Shown: piece by piece, positions 8,529 through 17,059 of the stretch
Position numbering within the stretch: the first letter of the stretch is position 1
Layout: every line of letters begins with the position of its first letter
NCBI RefSeq assembly: GCF_900112135.1
Contig: NZ_FOLC01000021.1
Span: 1 to 64,000, forward strand
DNA length: 64,000 nucleotides
From: Collimonas sp. OK412
Lineage (GTDB): Bacteria > Pseudomonadota > Gammaproteobacteria > Burkholderiales > Burkholderiaceae_D
Direction of reading: 5' to 3'
Program-made: the position numbers and the translations under genes
Notes under the pieces: generated by a model
The model's database searches: none
What the model saw: only the letters and a program-made list of their open reading frames with translations
What the model was told of the DNA's origin: nothing

Positions 8529-9689
8529 CTATCGTATCGAACGATAGGGGGCACTGCGCCCGCGCTTGCTTAACACCAGCTGCCACAGCTGGCCTTGGCC
8601 CGAGCGGAAAAAGCCTGCCGAAGAGAGGATGAAATATTTCCACATGCGGTAAAAGCGCTGGTCGTATTTTTCCGACAGGCGCGGCCAGGCGCGCTCGAAA
8701 TTGTCCCACCAGGCCATCAGGGTCAGGTCGTAGTCGCGGCCGAAGTTATGCCAGTCTTCGATCAGGAAACGCCCTTCCAGCACTTGCGTGATTTCCTTCG
8801 CCGAAGGCAGGTGGCCGTTCGGGAAAATATACTTGTCGAGCCAGACGTCGCGCTTCTTTTCGGTGACGTAGTTGCCGATGGTGTGCAGCAGGAACAAACC
8901 CTCGGGCGCCAGCAGTTTTCCGGCGACATCGAAGTACTCGGCATAATTCTTGGCGCCGACATGCTCGAACATGCCGACTGAAACAATCTTGTCGTATTGC
9001 CCGCTGAGCTGCCGGTAGTCGGTCAATTCAATGGTGACGGGAAGGCCGGCGCAGCGCGCTTGCGCGAGTTTTTGCTGTTCCTTGGAAATCGTGATGCCGG
9101 TCACTTCGACCTGATAGCGTTCGGCTGCATAACGGGCCAGGCCGCCCCAGCCGCAGCCGATATCCAGCAGGCGTTCGCCGGGCTTGAGCTCCAGCTTGCG
9201 GCAGATCAGCTCCAGCTTGTGCTGCTGCGCTTCTTCCAGGTTGGCGGCGCGCGGCCAATACGCGCAGGAATACATCATGTACGGATCGAGCATGTTTTCG
9301 AACAGGTCGTTGCCGATATCGTAGTGCTGCTCGCCGACCTGGAAAGCGCGGCCCTTGGTTTGCAGGTTGAAAAAATTCTGGCGCAGGATTTCCAGGAAAA
9401 AACCAATCTTCGCGGGGCCGACCACTGTCTGCTCAAGGTCGTGGCTGGTGACCCGGAAGAAGAATTCGTCGAGCCTGTCGCAATCCCAGTCGCCATCCAT
9501 GTAGGACTCGCCAATGCCAAGCTCCCATTTGGTGAACATCTTCTGGAAGAACACCGGATCATGGATCTGCATGTCCCACGGCTGGTCGCCGTTGAGCTGG
9601 ATGCCGGCATGCTCGAACAGCTGCCGGATGATCCTCGGCGCATTCGCCGTCATGTCGAACGTTGCGGGGACAGCCTTCGTTTTATCCAT
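8529..9689 (-). CDS. cfa: Cyclopropane-fatty-acyl-phospholipid synthase
   Basis: The 386-residue soluble enzyme transfers a methylene group from S-adenosylmethionine to cis double bonds of membrane phospholipids, hardening the membrane in stationary phase and acid stress. Visible landmarks are the substrate region FQVGEQHYDIGNDLFENML, the active-site cysteine in YSCAYW, the SAM-binding loop LDIGCGWGGLARYAAE and GMFEHVGAKNYAEYF. The C-terminal half ends in the usual FRMWKYFILSSAGFFR-like segment (here FYRMWKYF). Length matches E. coli Cfa (382). It converges on the porin gene and is flanked upstream by two GGGGTCAGAG palindromes lying between it and the next exporter gene. Confidence 0.95.
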   Translation of the reverse strand: MDKTKAVPATFDMTANAPRIIRQLFEHAGIQLNGDQPWDMQIHDPVFFQKMFTKWELGIGESYMDGDWDCDRLDEFFFRVTSHDLEQTVVGPAKIGFFLEILRQNFFNLQTKGRAFQVGEQHYDIGNDLFENMLDPYMMYSCAYWPRAANLEEAQQHKLELICRKLELKPGERLLDIGCGWGGLARYAAERYQVEVTGITISKEQQKLAQARCAGLPVTIELTDYRQLSGQYDKIVSVGMFEHVGAKNYAEYFDVAGKLLAPEGLFLLHTIGNYVTEKKRDVWLDKYIFPNGHLPSAKEITQVLEGRFLIEDWHNFGRDYDLTLMAWWDNFERAWPRLSEKYDQRFYRMWKYFILSSAGFFRSGQGQLWQLVLSKRGRSAPYRSIR

Positions 9690-9743
9690 GTAGTACTTCC
9701 TTCAAGGGTAGTGCTATGGAACAGAATGACAGACGCAGCTAAC

Positions 9744-9798
9744 TGGGGTCAGAGTGAACTTTCTGCGCGCTTTTTGCAGAAACTTCACTCTGACCCCA
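9744..9798. repeat. GGGGTCAGAG inverted repeat, copy 1
   Basis: A 23-base arm beginning TGGGGTCAGAGTGAA and ending CTGC is repeated in inverse orientation after a nine-base spacer, with one mismatch in the stem. The TGGGGTCAGAGT termini are the same as in copy 2 (9876-9942). Such GGGGTCAGAG palindromes are dispersed in many proteobacterial genomes and are often associated with RAYT transposases; that link is from general knowledge and not shown here. Confidence 0.8.
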
Positions 9799-9875
9799 TT
9801 TAGCGGGCCACGGAGTACTTGCCTCATCGTTAAAAAAAACAAAACCGCGTGTGCGCTCTGTCTTTCTCCGAATCC

Positions 9876-9942
9876 GTCATCTGGGGTCAGAGTCAAGTTT
9901 CGCGATGAAACGCTGCGAAAGTTGACTCTGACCCCAGATGAC
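9876..9942. repeat. GGGGTCAGAG inverted repeat, copy 2
   Basis: Arms of 28 bases (GTCATCTGGGGTCAGAGTCA and eight further bases, then their inverse) with one mismatch surround an 11-base loop. The central mismatch lies at the same relative place (C opposite C, or G opposite G) as in copy 1. The two copies are 77 bases apart and share the outer 14 bases but differ in loops, so they are independent hairpins and not one duplicated block. They fill the gap between cfa and a LysE-type exporter. Confidence 0.82.
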
Positions 9943-9980
9943 TCTTGCCGCCGCGATGCCATGGAGGACCGGTGCCAACC

Positions 9981-10628
9981 TCAGCTGGCAGGACGCCGCA
10001 GGAACGCCAGCAGCAAGCCGAAGCCGATCATCAGCGTGCCGCTGGCGCGGTTGAACCAGCGGAAGCGTCCGGCGGCGCCGGTAAAGGTTCCAAGCCTGGC
10101 GCCGATGGCGGCGTAGATGGCGATCGCGATCAGTTCAAGCATCAGGAATGTTGCGCCGAGCACGACGAAGCTGGCGGCGTAGGCCGAGCGGTCGACAAAC
10201 TGCGGGAAGAATGCGGTAAAGATGAGGATCGCTTTCGGGTTGCCCGCCGCTACCAGGAACTCTTGCCTGGCGAGCCGGCGCAGCTTGTCAGCCGGGGTTT
10301 CCAGGCGCGCCTTGGTTTGATCGGCCGCGCCTGCCAGCGCGACCGGCGCGGCGCGGAACAGCTTGATGCCGAGCCAGACCAGGTAAGCCGCGCCGCCGAA
10401 TTTCAGCAGCGTGAACAGCGTTTCCGACGCCAGCAGCAACGCGCCCAGCCCGAGGCCGGAAATGGCGATCATGGCCGCAAACGCCAGCAGCCTGCCAAAC
10501 GCTGCAAGGATCGAATAACGCATGCCGTCGCGCGCACCATTCGACAACGACAGCACGTTGTTCGGACCGAACGCCATGTTCAGCGCGAAACAGGCGGGCA
10601 GGAAAAGCCAGTAGTTCTGGAATGACAT
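9981..10628 (-). CDS. LysE/RhtB family exporter
   Basis: A 215-residue integral membrane protein with the family motif FGPNNVLSLSNGARDG near residue 20 and a second conserved loop FLVAAGNPKAILIFTAFFPQF near 130. Five to six hydrophobic helices are apparent. The canonical P-G-P-N is modified to F-G-P-N-N, typical of the branch annotated as LysE family translocators of unknown substrate. It reads toward cfa and starts 44 bases after the end of the upstream aldo/keto reductase gene, with which it may be cotranscribed. Confidence 0.88.
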   Translation of the reverse strand: MSFQNYWLFLPACFALNMAFGPNNVLSLSNGARDGMRYSILAAFGRLLAFAAMIAISGLGLGALLLASETLFTLLKFGGAAYLVWLGIKLFRAAPVALAGAADQTKARLETPADKLRRLARQEFLVAAGNPKAILIFTAFFPQFVDRSAYAASFVVLGATFLMLELIAIAIYAAIGARLGTFTGAAGRFRWFNRASGTLMIGFGLLLAFLRRPAS

Positions 10629-10672
10629 CGGGTGTGCCTCTCAGTGGTTTTTAAAAAAACGCTTATCTCCGC

Positions 10673-11521
10673 CTATCTCATCTCCAGCGCACTGCCATGC
10701 CGCGGCGGCGGGAATGCCTGGTCAAGCTCAGCCAGGTCTTGCGCCGTGAGCACGATATCAAGCGCCGCGCGGTTCTCGCGTACATGCGCCGGAGCGACTG
10801 CCTTGGGAATGACGATCACCTGCTCTTGCTGCAGCAGCCATGCCAGCGCGATCTGCGCCGGGCTGGCTGCATGCCTTGCCGCGACTGCCAGCAGCTGCGG
10901 GTTGCCGAGCAGGCGCCGCTGTTCGTTGGCGGAAGACTCCAGCGGCGAATACGCCATCACCGGTATCGCACGCTCGCGGCACCACGGCAGCAAGTCCCAT
11001 TCGACGCCGCGCCGCTTCAGGTTGTACAGCACCTGGTTGACCGCGACCTCTGCGCCGCCGGGCAATTCGCTCGCTTCCTGCATGCCGTCCCGGTCGAAAT
11101 TGCTGACGCCGAAATCGCGTATTTTTCCGGCCTTCTTGAGCGACTCGAACGCTTCCAGCGTTTCCGCCAGCGGCACCGAACCGGGCCAGTGCAGCAGGTA
11201 GAGATCGATATGGCCGCTGCCGAGGCGCTTCAGGCTGCGTTCGCAGGCGGCCTGCATGCTGCGCCTGCCGGCGTTGTGCGGATAGACCTTGCTGACCAGG
11301 AAGACCTCGTCGCGGTGTCCGGCAATGGCCTCGCCCACGACTTTCTCGGCGCCGCCGTCGGCATACATCTCGGCGGTGTCGACCAGCGTCATGCCGAGGT
11401 CGATGCCTAGCCGCAGCGCGTCGACTTCACGCTTTTTCTGCGCCGGGTCTTCTCCCATGTACCAGGTTCCCTGTCCCAATGCCGGGATGGCGACGCCTGA
11501 AGGTAAAAGCAAAGTTTTCAT
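10673..11521 (-). CDS. yeaE: Aldo/keto reductase, YeaE type
   Basis: A 282-residue NADPH-dependent reductase with a TIM barrel. The start [16 protein letters not shown] and [19 protein letters not shown] are almost diagnostic for E. coli YeaE, a methylglyoxal reductase. The catalytic tetrad is visible as Asp in DTAEMY, Tyr in EMYADG, Lys in VSKVYP and His in LLHWPG. The cofactor region [13 protein letters not shown] is near 240. It is cytosolic and would detoxify aldehydes, although the natural substrate is not certain. It is divergent from the PEP mutase family gene and lies just upstream of an exporter gene in the same direction. Confidence 0.92.
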   Translation of the reverse strand: MKTLLLPSGVAIPALGQGTWYMGEDPAQKKREVDALRLGIDLGMTLVDTAEMYADGGAEKVVGEAIAGHRDEVFLVSKVYPHNAGRRSMQAACERSLKRLGSGHIDLYLLHWPGSVPLAETLEAFESLKKAGKIRDFGVSNFDRDGMQEASELPGGAEVAVNQVLYNLKRRGVEWDLLPWCRERAIPVMAYSPLESSANEQRRLLGNPQLLAVAARHAASPAQIALAWLLQQEQVIVIPKAVAPAHVRENRAALDIVLTAQDLAELDQAFPPPRHGSALEMR

Positions 11522-11649
11522 TGCTGGATTTGCAATCTGGATGGTTGATTTTGCGCCGCGGGTTGAGAACAGCAGTTTTTTCCAAGTTTTGAAGCAGCAT
11601 TGCTCTTAAACTCGATGTCATTCTACAACGTAATCAAATGGAGAAAACC

Positions 11650-12492
11650 ATGCAATCGAGCGCCGCCCAACAGCATGCAAACACCTTTCACCAGCTGCAC
11701 CTCGGCCCTGCGCCGCTGACTTTATTGAACGCCTGGGACGCCGTCAGCGCCCGCATCCTCGAACGCGCCGGCGCCCCCGCTATCGGCACCACCAGCGCCG
11801 GCATGGCCTGGGCCGCCGGTTATGCCGACGGCGAGCAGATGCCTGCGGCTGAACTGCTGGCTGCTTGCGCCCGCATCTGCCGGGTCGCCGGCGTGCCGGT
11901 GAGCGTCGATATCGAGCGCGGTTTCGGCCGCAGCACCGAGGAAGTGTGCGATGTAGTACGAGCATTGGCAGGGATGGGCGTGGCCGGCATCAACATCGAA
12001 GACGGCGTACTGCCCGGCACGCGCCAGCTGGCGCCGCCGGAAATCCTGTGCGAGCGCATAGGCGCGCTGCGCAAGATGCTGGCGCAGATGGATGCGCGGC
12101 TGTTCATCAATGCCCGCAGCGACACCTATTTTGTCGCCAACGATGACCCAGTTGCGCGTTATGAAGACACGGTGCGGCGCGCGCAGATGTATGCGGCGGC
12201 CGGCGCCGACGGCATCTTCGTGCCGGGCCTGGCGCGCATCGAAGAGATCGCCCGCTTCACGCAAACAATCCCTCTGCCGGTGAATATCTACGCCGGTTAT
12301 GCCGGCGCGCCCGCGGTCGATGTGTTCAGGCAGGCCGGCGTGCGGCGCATCAGTGTTGGCTGCGGCCCCATGCAGTCGGCGCTTGGCCTGCTGCACCGGA
12401 TCGCCGGCGAGGCGCTCGGCCAGGGCAGCTTCGGCGCCATGGGCGACGGCATGCTTGCGGCAGGCGAAATCAACGCTCTTTTTTCCCGCTAA
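11650..12492 (+). CDS. Isocitrate lyase/PEP mutase family enzyme
   Basis: A 280-residue TIM-barrel enzyme of the superfamily that makes or breaks C-C or P-C bonds of 2-oxoacids with Mg2+. Visible motifs are LLNAWDAVSARILERAG, GTTSAGMAWAAGYADG, VSVDIERGFGRS (metal-binding strand) and GINIEDGV. These place it with the short cytosolic proteins annotated as isocitrate lyase/phosphoenolpyruvate mutase family, some of which are oxaloacetate decarboxylases; the reaction cannot be decided. I chose ATG 11650 because GGAG precedes it by six bases; an ATG at 11638 contains that ribosome binding site. It stands alone between divergent yeaE and a peptidase gene. Confidence 0.88.
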   Translation: MQSSAAQQHANTFHQLHLGPAPLTLLNAWDAVSARILERAGAPAIGTTSAGMAWAAGYADGEQMPAAELLAACARICRVAGVPVSVDIERGFGRSTEEVCDVVRALAGMGVAGINIEDGVLPGTRQLAPPEILCERIGALRKMLAQMDARLFINARSDTYFVANDDPVARYEDTVRRAQMYAAAGADGIFVPGLARIEEIARFTQTIPLPVNIYAGYAGAPAVDVFRQAGVRRISVGCGPMQSALGLLHRIAGEALGQGSFGAMGDGMLAAGEINALFSR

Positions 12493-12688
12493 CTTCACCA
12501 TCAGCCTGCGAGGATCCAGCTAGCGTCAGCGATGAAGCGATGGAGGTTTATCTGCGGGCGTATTGGCGGCATGCGGCCGGGGGCGGTAACAGGCAAACAA
12601 CTCAATGCCATTAAGCAATATTCCGGCAGGCGCGCTAGAATCCCTCCATCATTTTGTTGTCCGTCACCTAACCGTTGGAGCTTGATTC

Positions 12689-14461
12689 ATGCTGCGTTCT
12701 GCCGTGCTGTCCGCCCTGCTTACCCTCTCCGCCACTCCCTTCGCCCACGCCGCCGACCCTGCCCTGAGCACGGTCGCCGAGCGTTCCGGTTTCCAGAAAA
12801 CCGGCCGCTACGAAGAAGTCATCGCGCTCTGCGCCGCTTTCCAGAAAGCCTATCCGAAGCAGGTGCGCTGCACCGAGTTCGGCCGTACGCCGGAAGGGCG
12901 GCCGATGCTGGCGCTGATCGCCTCGCGCAGCGGCGCCTTGACCGCGGAAGCCGCGCACAAGCGCAACCTGCCGGTGCTGCTGATACAGGGCGGCATCCAC
13001 GCCGGCGAGATCGATGGCAAGGACGCCGGTTTCCTGGCCTTGCGTGAAGCGCTGCAGGATACCTCCGCCAATAGCGTGCTGGACAAACAGGTGCTGGTCT
13101 TCGTGCCGGTGTTCAATATCGACGGCCATGAGCGCTTTGGCCGCTGGAACCGTCCGAACCAGCGCGGCCCGGAAGAAATGGGCTGGCGCACCACCGGCCA
13201 GAACTTCAACCTGAACCGCGACTACGCGAAAGCCGACGCACCGGAAATGCAAGCCATGCTGCAGCTGGTCAACCGCTGGGATCCGCTGGCGTATATCGAC
13301 CTGCACGTCACCGACGGCGCCAAGTTCGAGCACGACGTTTCGATCCAGGTCGAGCCGGTGCACGCCAGCGACCTCGCCCAGCGCAAGGATGGCGAGGCTC
13401 TGCGTGACGCTGTCATCAGCGATTTGAGCAGGCAGGGTTCGCTGCCGCTGCCGTTCTACATGTCGTTCAAGGTCGACGACGATCCTAGTTCAGGCTTTGT
13501 CGACGGCGTCTCGCCGCCGCGCTTTTCAACCGGCTATTTCCATCTGCGCAACCGCTTCGGGATGCTGGTGGAAACCCATTCCTGGAAAGATTATCCGACC
13601 CGGGTGCGCATCACGCACAACACCATTGTCTCGATCATGGCGCAGGTCGCCGCGCACGGCGACGCCTGGCTGAAGAATGCGCAGCAGGCCGACCTGCGCG
13701 CCGCCAAGCTGGGCGGCCAGCCGGTTGCGCTGACTTACGAGGCGAGCGAAAAGACCCGTCCGGTGGCGTTCCGCGGTTATGAATATACGCGCACCCAGTC
13801 GGATATTTCGGGCGCGCTGATGACACGCTACGACGAAAGCAAGCCGCAGATCTGGAATGTGACGGTGCGCGACGACCTGCAGCCGGACCTGAGCGTCAAC
13901 GCGCCGCAGGCCGGTTACCTGGTGCCGGCGGCGCACGCTGCCTGGGTCGGGCAAAAGCTGCAGCAGCACGGCATTGCTTTCCGCGTGCTGCCGGCGGCGC
14001 TGAACCGGGTAACGCTGGAAACTTTCCGCGCCACCAAGACCGCCTTCGATGCGCAACCGATGGAAAGCCACCAGTTGCTCAAGTTGCAAGGCGCCTGGCA
14101 CAGCGAAACGCGCGACCTCGGCGCCGGCGCCCTGTTCGTGCCGATAGCCCAGGCCAAGGCGCGGCTGGTGATGGCTTTGCTGGAACCGCAGGCGCCCGAC
14201 TCGCTGGCGGCTTGGGGCCGTTTCAACAATGCCTTCGAGAAGAAGGAGTATATGGAAGCGTATGTGGCGGAAGATGTCGCGCGCGAACAGCTGGCGGCGG
14301 ATCCGGCGCTGGCGGCCGAGTTCAAGCAGAAACTGGCCGACGATCCGGCGTTTGCCAAAGATCCGGCAGCGCGGCTGGAGTTCTTCGCGCGCCGTCATTC
14401 TTCCTGGGATGAGCGCTTTAACCTGTATCCGGTGATGCGGACCGCGGTTGTGCCGGGATAA
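12689..14461 (+). CDS. Secreted M14-family zinc metallopeptidase
   Basis: A 590-residue protein with a signal peptide (MLRSAVLSALLTLSATPFAHA). Zinc ligands are His104 and Glu107 in GGIHAGEIDG and His206 in IDLHVTDG; the catalytic Glu is Glu295 in MLVETHSWKD. FNLNRDYAK and VFNIDGHERFGRWNR are further conserved pieces of this M14 branch. It should act in the periplasm as a carboxypeptidase or peptidoglycan/peptide amidase; which cannot be told. The C-terminal 270 residues form a separate beta-rich then helical region of unknown role. A TTGGAGC ribosome binding site precedes the ATG. Single gene. Confidence 0.88.
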   Translation: MLRSAVLSALLTLSATPFAHAADPALSTVAERSGFQKTGRYEEVIALCAAFQKAYPKQVRCTEFGRTPEGRPMLALIASRSGALTAEAAHKRNLPVLLIQGGIHAGEIDGKDAGFLALREALQDTSANSVLDKQVLVFVPVFNIDGHERFGRWNRPNQRGPEEMGWRTTGQNFNLNRDYAKADAPEMQAMLQLVNRWDPLAYIDLHVTDGAKFEHDVSIQVEPVHASDLAQRKDGEALRDAVISDLSRQGSLPLPFYMSFKVDDDPSSGFVDGVSPPRFSTGYFHLRNRFGMLVETHSWKDYPTRVRITHNTIVSIMAQVAAHGDAWLKNAQQADLRAAKLGGQPVALTYEASEKTRPVAFRGYEYTRTQSDISGALMTRYDESKPQIWNVTVRDDLQPDLSVNAPQAGYLVPAAHAAWVGQKLQQHGIAFRVLPAALNRVTLETFRATKTAFDAQPMESHQLLKLQGAWHSETRDLGAGALFVPIAQAKARLVMALLEPQAPDSLAAWGRFNNAFEKKEYMEAYVAEDVAREQLAADPALAAEFKQKLADDPAFAKDPAARLEFFARRHSSWDERFNLYPVMRTAVVPG

Positions 14462-14498
14462 ACGCGTCCGGCTGGGCAGCCGGGCTGCCGGCCGGGAA

Positions 14499-14594
14499 TT
14501 ACTTCTGGTTGTTGCCGATTTTTTTCGACAGGTAGAAACGCAGGGCAAAGGCGGCGACAACGGCGATTAAAGGCAGGGTTTGAACGAAAGTCAT
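14499..14594 (-). CDS. 31-residue single-span membrane peptide
   Basis: A short gene reads leftward from ATG 14594 to TAA 14499. The product is one hydrophobic helix (TLPLIAVVAAFALRFYL, residues 6-22) followed by a basic tail SKKIGNNQK, so it should insert with the lysines on the cytoplasmic side. A GGAG ribosome binding site lies seven bases upstream. Coding status rests on this ribosome binding site, the helix and the charged tail; there is no homology I can name. It lies tail to tail with the M14 peptidase gene. Confidence 0.55.
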   Translation of the reverse strand: MTFVQTLPLIAVVAAFALRFYLSKKIGNNQK

Positions 14595-14954
14595 GGCAGG
14601 GCTCCGGTTAGATAGACTGTGTTGATGCATCGCAGCATATAAAAACGGGGGACTTATTGCCAATTGTTATTTCTGATTCCTTATATAAGGTTCGTGAATA
14701 TCACTCTCGCCGCCGAACCGGCTCCACCATATAAAAAGCCCGCTATCTTTAACGATGCGGGCTTTCCCTGTCTCCTCACCTCTAGAGAGATGGACTCTTT
14801 TTTGCGTGAAGCGATACTGAGCCAAAAAACTTTAACCGTCATCATGCGCCGCAACATAGCGTTGTTTTGCGCCAACAGGCGCATATGCCGCTTGCCTTGT
14901 CAGGCTGTTTTCGCGTAGCGGCAGCGATATTCGTCGCTGCCGGCGCCTTTGCCG
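14595..14954. other. Intergenic region with palindrome and terminator
   Basis: This 360-base region lies upstream of the small membrane peptide gene and downstream of the GMC oxidoreductase gene (both leftward). It contains a perfect 12-base palindrome CCTTATATAAGG at 14679-14690, which could be a regulator site or promoter of the small gene, and a terminator hairpin at 14735-14765. An open frame of 84 codons on the plus strand has no ribosome binding site or protein-like pattern and is not called. Confidence 0.45.
14735..14765 (-). terminator. Rho-independent terminator, bidirectional
   Basis: AAAGCCCGC and GCGGGCTTT form a nine-base stem with a 13-base loop. Read leftward it is followed by TTTATAT, so it should end the transcript of the GMC oxidoreductase gene; rightward the tail is weaker (TTTCCC). 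Confidence 0.75.
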
Positions 14955-16550
14955 TCATCGCCCTTGCCGTATGAAATCCACCGCTTTCTCGGCGATCATG
15001 ATGGTGGGGGCATTGGTATTGCCGCCGATCAGGGTCGGCATGATGGAGGCATCGACCACCCGCAGGCCCTGGATGCCGCGCACCCGCAAGGTCGGATCCA
15101 CCACGGCGGCCTGGTCGACGCCCATCTTGCAGGTGCCCACAGGGTGGTAGACCGTATCGACGTGCTGCCTGAGGATGGCGCGTATCTGTTCGTCCGACTG
15201 CACGCCTGCGGTGCGTATGTCGCGCGTGCTGTAGGCGGCCAGCGCCGGCGCTTCAAGCAGTTTGCGGGTGGCCTTGAAGCCGGCCACCATGTCTTCCAGG
15301 TCTTGCCGATGGTCCAGGAACTTGGGATCGATCAGCGGCGCGTCCTGCGGATTGGTGTTGCGCAGGCTGACGTGTCCTACGCTTTTCGGCCGCAACAGGC
15401 AGACATGGCAGGAGAAGCCGTGTCCCCAGCGCAGCTTGCGGGCATGGTTTTCCAGGCAGCCGACGACAAAATGCAATTGCAGGTCCGGCGCCGGCAAATC
15501 CGGCCGGGTCTTTAAAAAACCGCCGCATTCGGCGACATTGCTGCTCAACATGCCGCGCCTTTCCTTGCGGTAGCGCTGCAGCTCCTTGAACATGCGCAGC
15601 GCGCCGCCGGCGGAAATGCCGAAGGTGTCCAGGCTGTCGGACTGATGGCAAAACACAAAGTCGGGATGATCCTGCAGGTTCTTGCCGACGCCCGGCAAGT
15701 GGTGCTGCACATGGATGCCCAGCTTGCGCAGTTCGGTGCCGTCGCCGATGCCTGACAGCATCAGCAGCTGGGGCGACTGGAAAGCGCCGGCAGCCAGGAT
15801 CACTTCGCGCCTAGCGCGCAGCACACGCAACGTGCCGCCCTGCCGGACTTCAACGCCGACCGCCCGTCCCTGCTCGATGACGAGGCGTTCGGCATAGGCG
15901 CCGGTCTCCACCCTAAGGTTGCTGCGCTGTCCCAGGTGCGGCATCAGGTAAGCGCGCGCGGCGCTCCAGCGTTCGCCGTTTTTCTGCGTGACCTGGTAAA
16001 TGCCGAGACCTTCTTGCTGCTCGGCGTTGAAATCCGCGCTCAGCGGATAACCGGCCTGGCGCGCGGCTTCCAGGTAGTGCTGCTGGATCAGGTTGTCGCT
16101 GCGCAGGCCGCTGACCCATAAAGGCCCGTCCTGGCCGTGCCAGGCGTTGGCAAACTGTTCGTTATGCTCTGATTTCTTGAAATAGGGCAGCACATCGTCG
16201 AACGACCAGCCGCTATTGCCGAGCTGGGCCCAATGATCGTAATCGGAACGATGGCCGCGGACATAGACCATGGCGTTGATGGCCGACGATCCGCCCAGCG
16301 CCTTGCCGCGCGGCTGGTAACCGCGGCGGCCGTCGAGGCCGGCTTGCGGCACGGTCTCGAACGCCCAGTTGTTGATCCGGGTCGGCACCATGGCAACCGC
16401 GCCGACCGGCATCTTCACCACCCAGCTGTCGCCGCTGCCGCCGGCTTCCAGCAGGCATACCGATATTTCAGGATCTTCCGTCAGGCGGCCTGCCATGACA
16501 CTGCCGGCCGAACCGCCGCCTATCACCACGAAGTCGAACTCATCGCTCAC
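14955..16550 (-). CDS. GMC-family FAD oxidoreductase (choline dehydrogenase-like)
   Basis: The 531-residue flavoprotein has the N-terminal FAD Rossmann motif VVIGGGSAGSVMAGRL (8-23), the GMC signature 1 region GKALGGSSAINAMVYVRG, signature 2 GAFQSPQLLMLSGIG, and the C-terminal active-site region TVYHPVGTCKMG with the catalytic His in HPVGTC and the second region NTNAPTIMIAEKA. It should oxidise an alcohol group to an aldehyde or ketone and pass electrons to the chain; choline is only one possibility, as this family is broad. It starts with GTG at 16550 preceded by GGGAGATGCACA. No betaine aldehyde dehydrogenase or BetI lies nearby, which argues against a true bet operon. Confidence 0.9.
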   Translation of the reverse strand: MSDEFDFVVIGGGSAGSVMAGRLTEDPEISVCLLEAGGSGDSWVVKMPVGAVAMVPTRINNWAFETVPQAGLDGRRGYQPRGKALGGSSAINAMVYVRGHRSDYDHWAQLGNSGWSFDDVLPYFKKSEHNEQFANAWHGQDGPLWVSGLRSDNLIQQHYLEAARQAGYPLSADFNAEQQEGLGIYQVTQKNGERWSAARAYLMPHLGQRSNLRVETGAYAERLVIEQGRAVGVEVRQGGTLRVLRARREVILAAGAFQSPQLLMLSGIGDGTELRKLGIHVQHHLPGVGKNLQDHPDFVFCHQSDSLDTFGISAGGALRMFKELQRYRKERRGMLSSNVAECGGFLKTRPDLPAPDLQLHFVVGCLENHARKLRWGHGFSCHVCLLRPKSVGHVSLRNTNPQDAPLIDPKFLDHRQDLEDMVAGFKATRKLLEAPALAAYSTRDIRTAGVQSDEQIRAILRQHVDTVYHPVGTCKMGVDQAAVVDPTLRVRGIQGLRVVDASIMPTLIGGNTNAPTIMIAEKAVDFIRQGR

Positions 16551-16710
16551 TGTGCATCTCCCGCTCTGGTTATATTTATGTGCCTGGACAAGCCAACGGC
16601 AACAAATTTAACAGCTGCGGGAGAATCACGCCATGTGGCGGGCTAGAACATTTGTTTCAATTACGCAAAATATGCAATCGGGAAACAATCGGGAAAATGC
16701 GGCAATCGCT

Positions 16711-16935
16711 TCAGTGCGCTTTCGACATGACTACCAGCCATTTGCGAAACAGCAATATTTCGAGATGGCCAGCCTGGATGCCGGCGTTGCATTCGACCAC
16801 GGGGTTGCTTCGATAGAGGCGCTTGTAGAAATCGCGGCAGATGAACAGCTCACGCTTGCCGAAGCGCATCAGGATTGAGGAAGGGGTAGACTCCATACCA
16901 AAGCGGGAGCCGGAGGTAATGTCCAAGTTCGTCAT
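16711..16935 (-). CDS. Small protein of unknown function behind a LexA box
   Basis: A 74-codon frame from ATG 16935 gives a basic protein starting MTNLDITSGSRFGMESTP and containing ILMRFGKRELFICRDFYKR. There is no signal peptide or membrane segment, and I do not recognise the family. Support for it being a gene is the near-perfect LexA operator 46 bases upstream (16982-17001) with no other gene start in reach, and a plausible residue pattern. The ribosome binding site is weak (GGAATTGCTGCC before ATG). If real it would be induced by DNA damage. It could alternatively be a toxin-like or cell-division-inhibiting SOS peptide; that is conjecture. Confidence 0.55.
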   Translation of the reverse strand: MTNLDITSGSRFGMESTPSSILMRFGKRELFICRDFYKRLYRSNPVVECNAGIQAGHLEILLFRKWLVVMSKAH

Positions 16936-16981
16936 GGCAGCAATTCCAATCTCGTTGAAGGGAATTGCACTGTACCATAAC

Positions 16982-17001
16982 TACTGTATATGCATACAGT
17001 A
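16982..17001. promoter_or_regulatory. LexA operator (SOS box)
   Basis: The sequence TACTGTATATGCATACAGTA fits the proteobacterial LexA consensus CTG-N10-CAG with the preferred flanking TA and AT-rich core. It lies 46 bases before the start of the leftward 74-codon gene and about 320 bases from any rightward start, so the small gene is the only sensible target. Confidence 0.8.
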
Positions 17002-17023
17002 AATTGTAGCGTGTCTGTTTTTA

Positions 17024-17049
17024 GTCACGCTGCCGACCGGCAGCGTGAC
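17024..17049 (-). terminator. Perfect 11-bp hairpin after the Pro/Tyr-rich gene
   Basis: GTCACGCTGCC and GGCAGCGTGAC pair around a four-base loop, eleven bases past the stop of the leftward Pro/Tyr-rich protein gene. No T-tract follows in that direction (TAAAAAC), so it is either a weak terminator or an mRNA-stabilising stem. Confidence 0.5.
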
Positions 17050-17059
17050 CTGATTCTAA

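Noticed and set aside
6914-8554. 546-codon open frame antisense to the porin gene
   Set aside because: The plus strand encodes a full porin with signal peptide and terminal aromatic residue, and the antisense product has no recognisable domain.
14955-16550. Annotation as betA in a choline-betaine operon
   Set aside because: No betB or betI gene lies nearby and GMC enzymes are too varied to assign choline as substrate.
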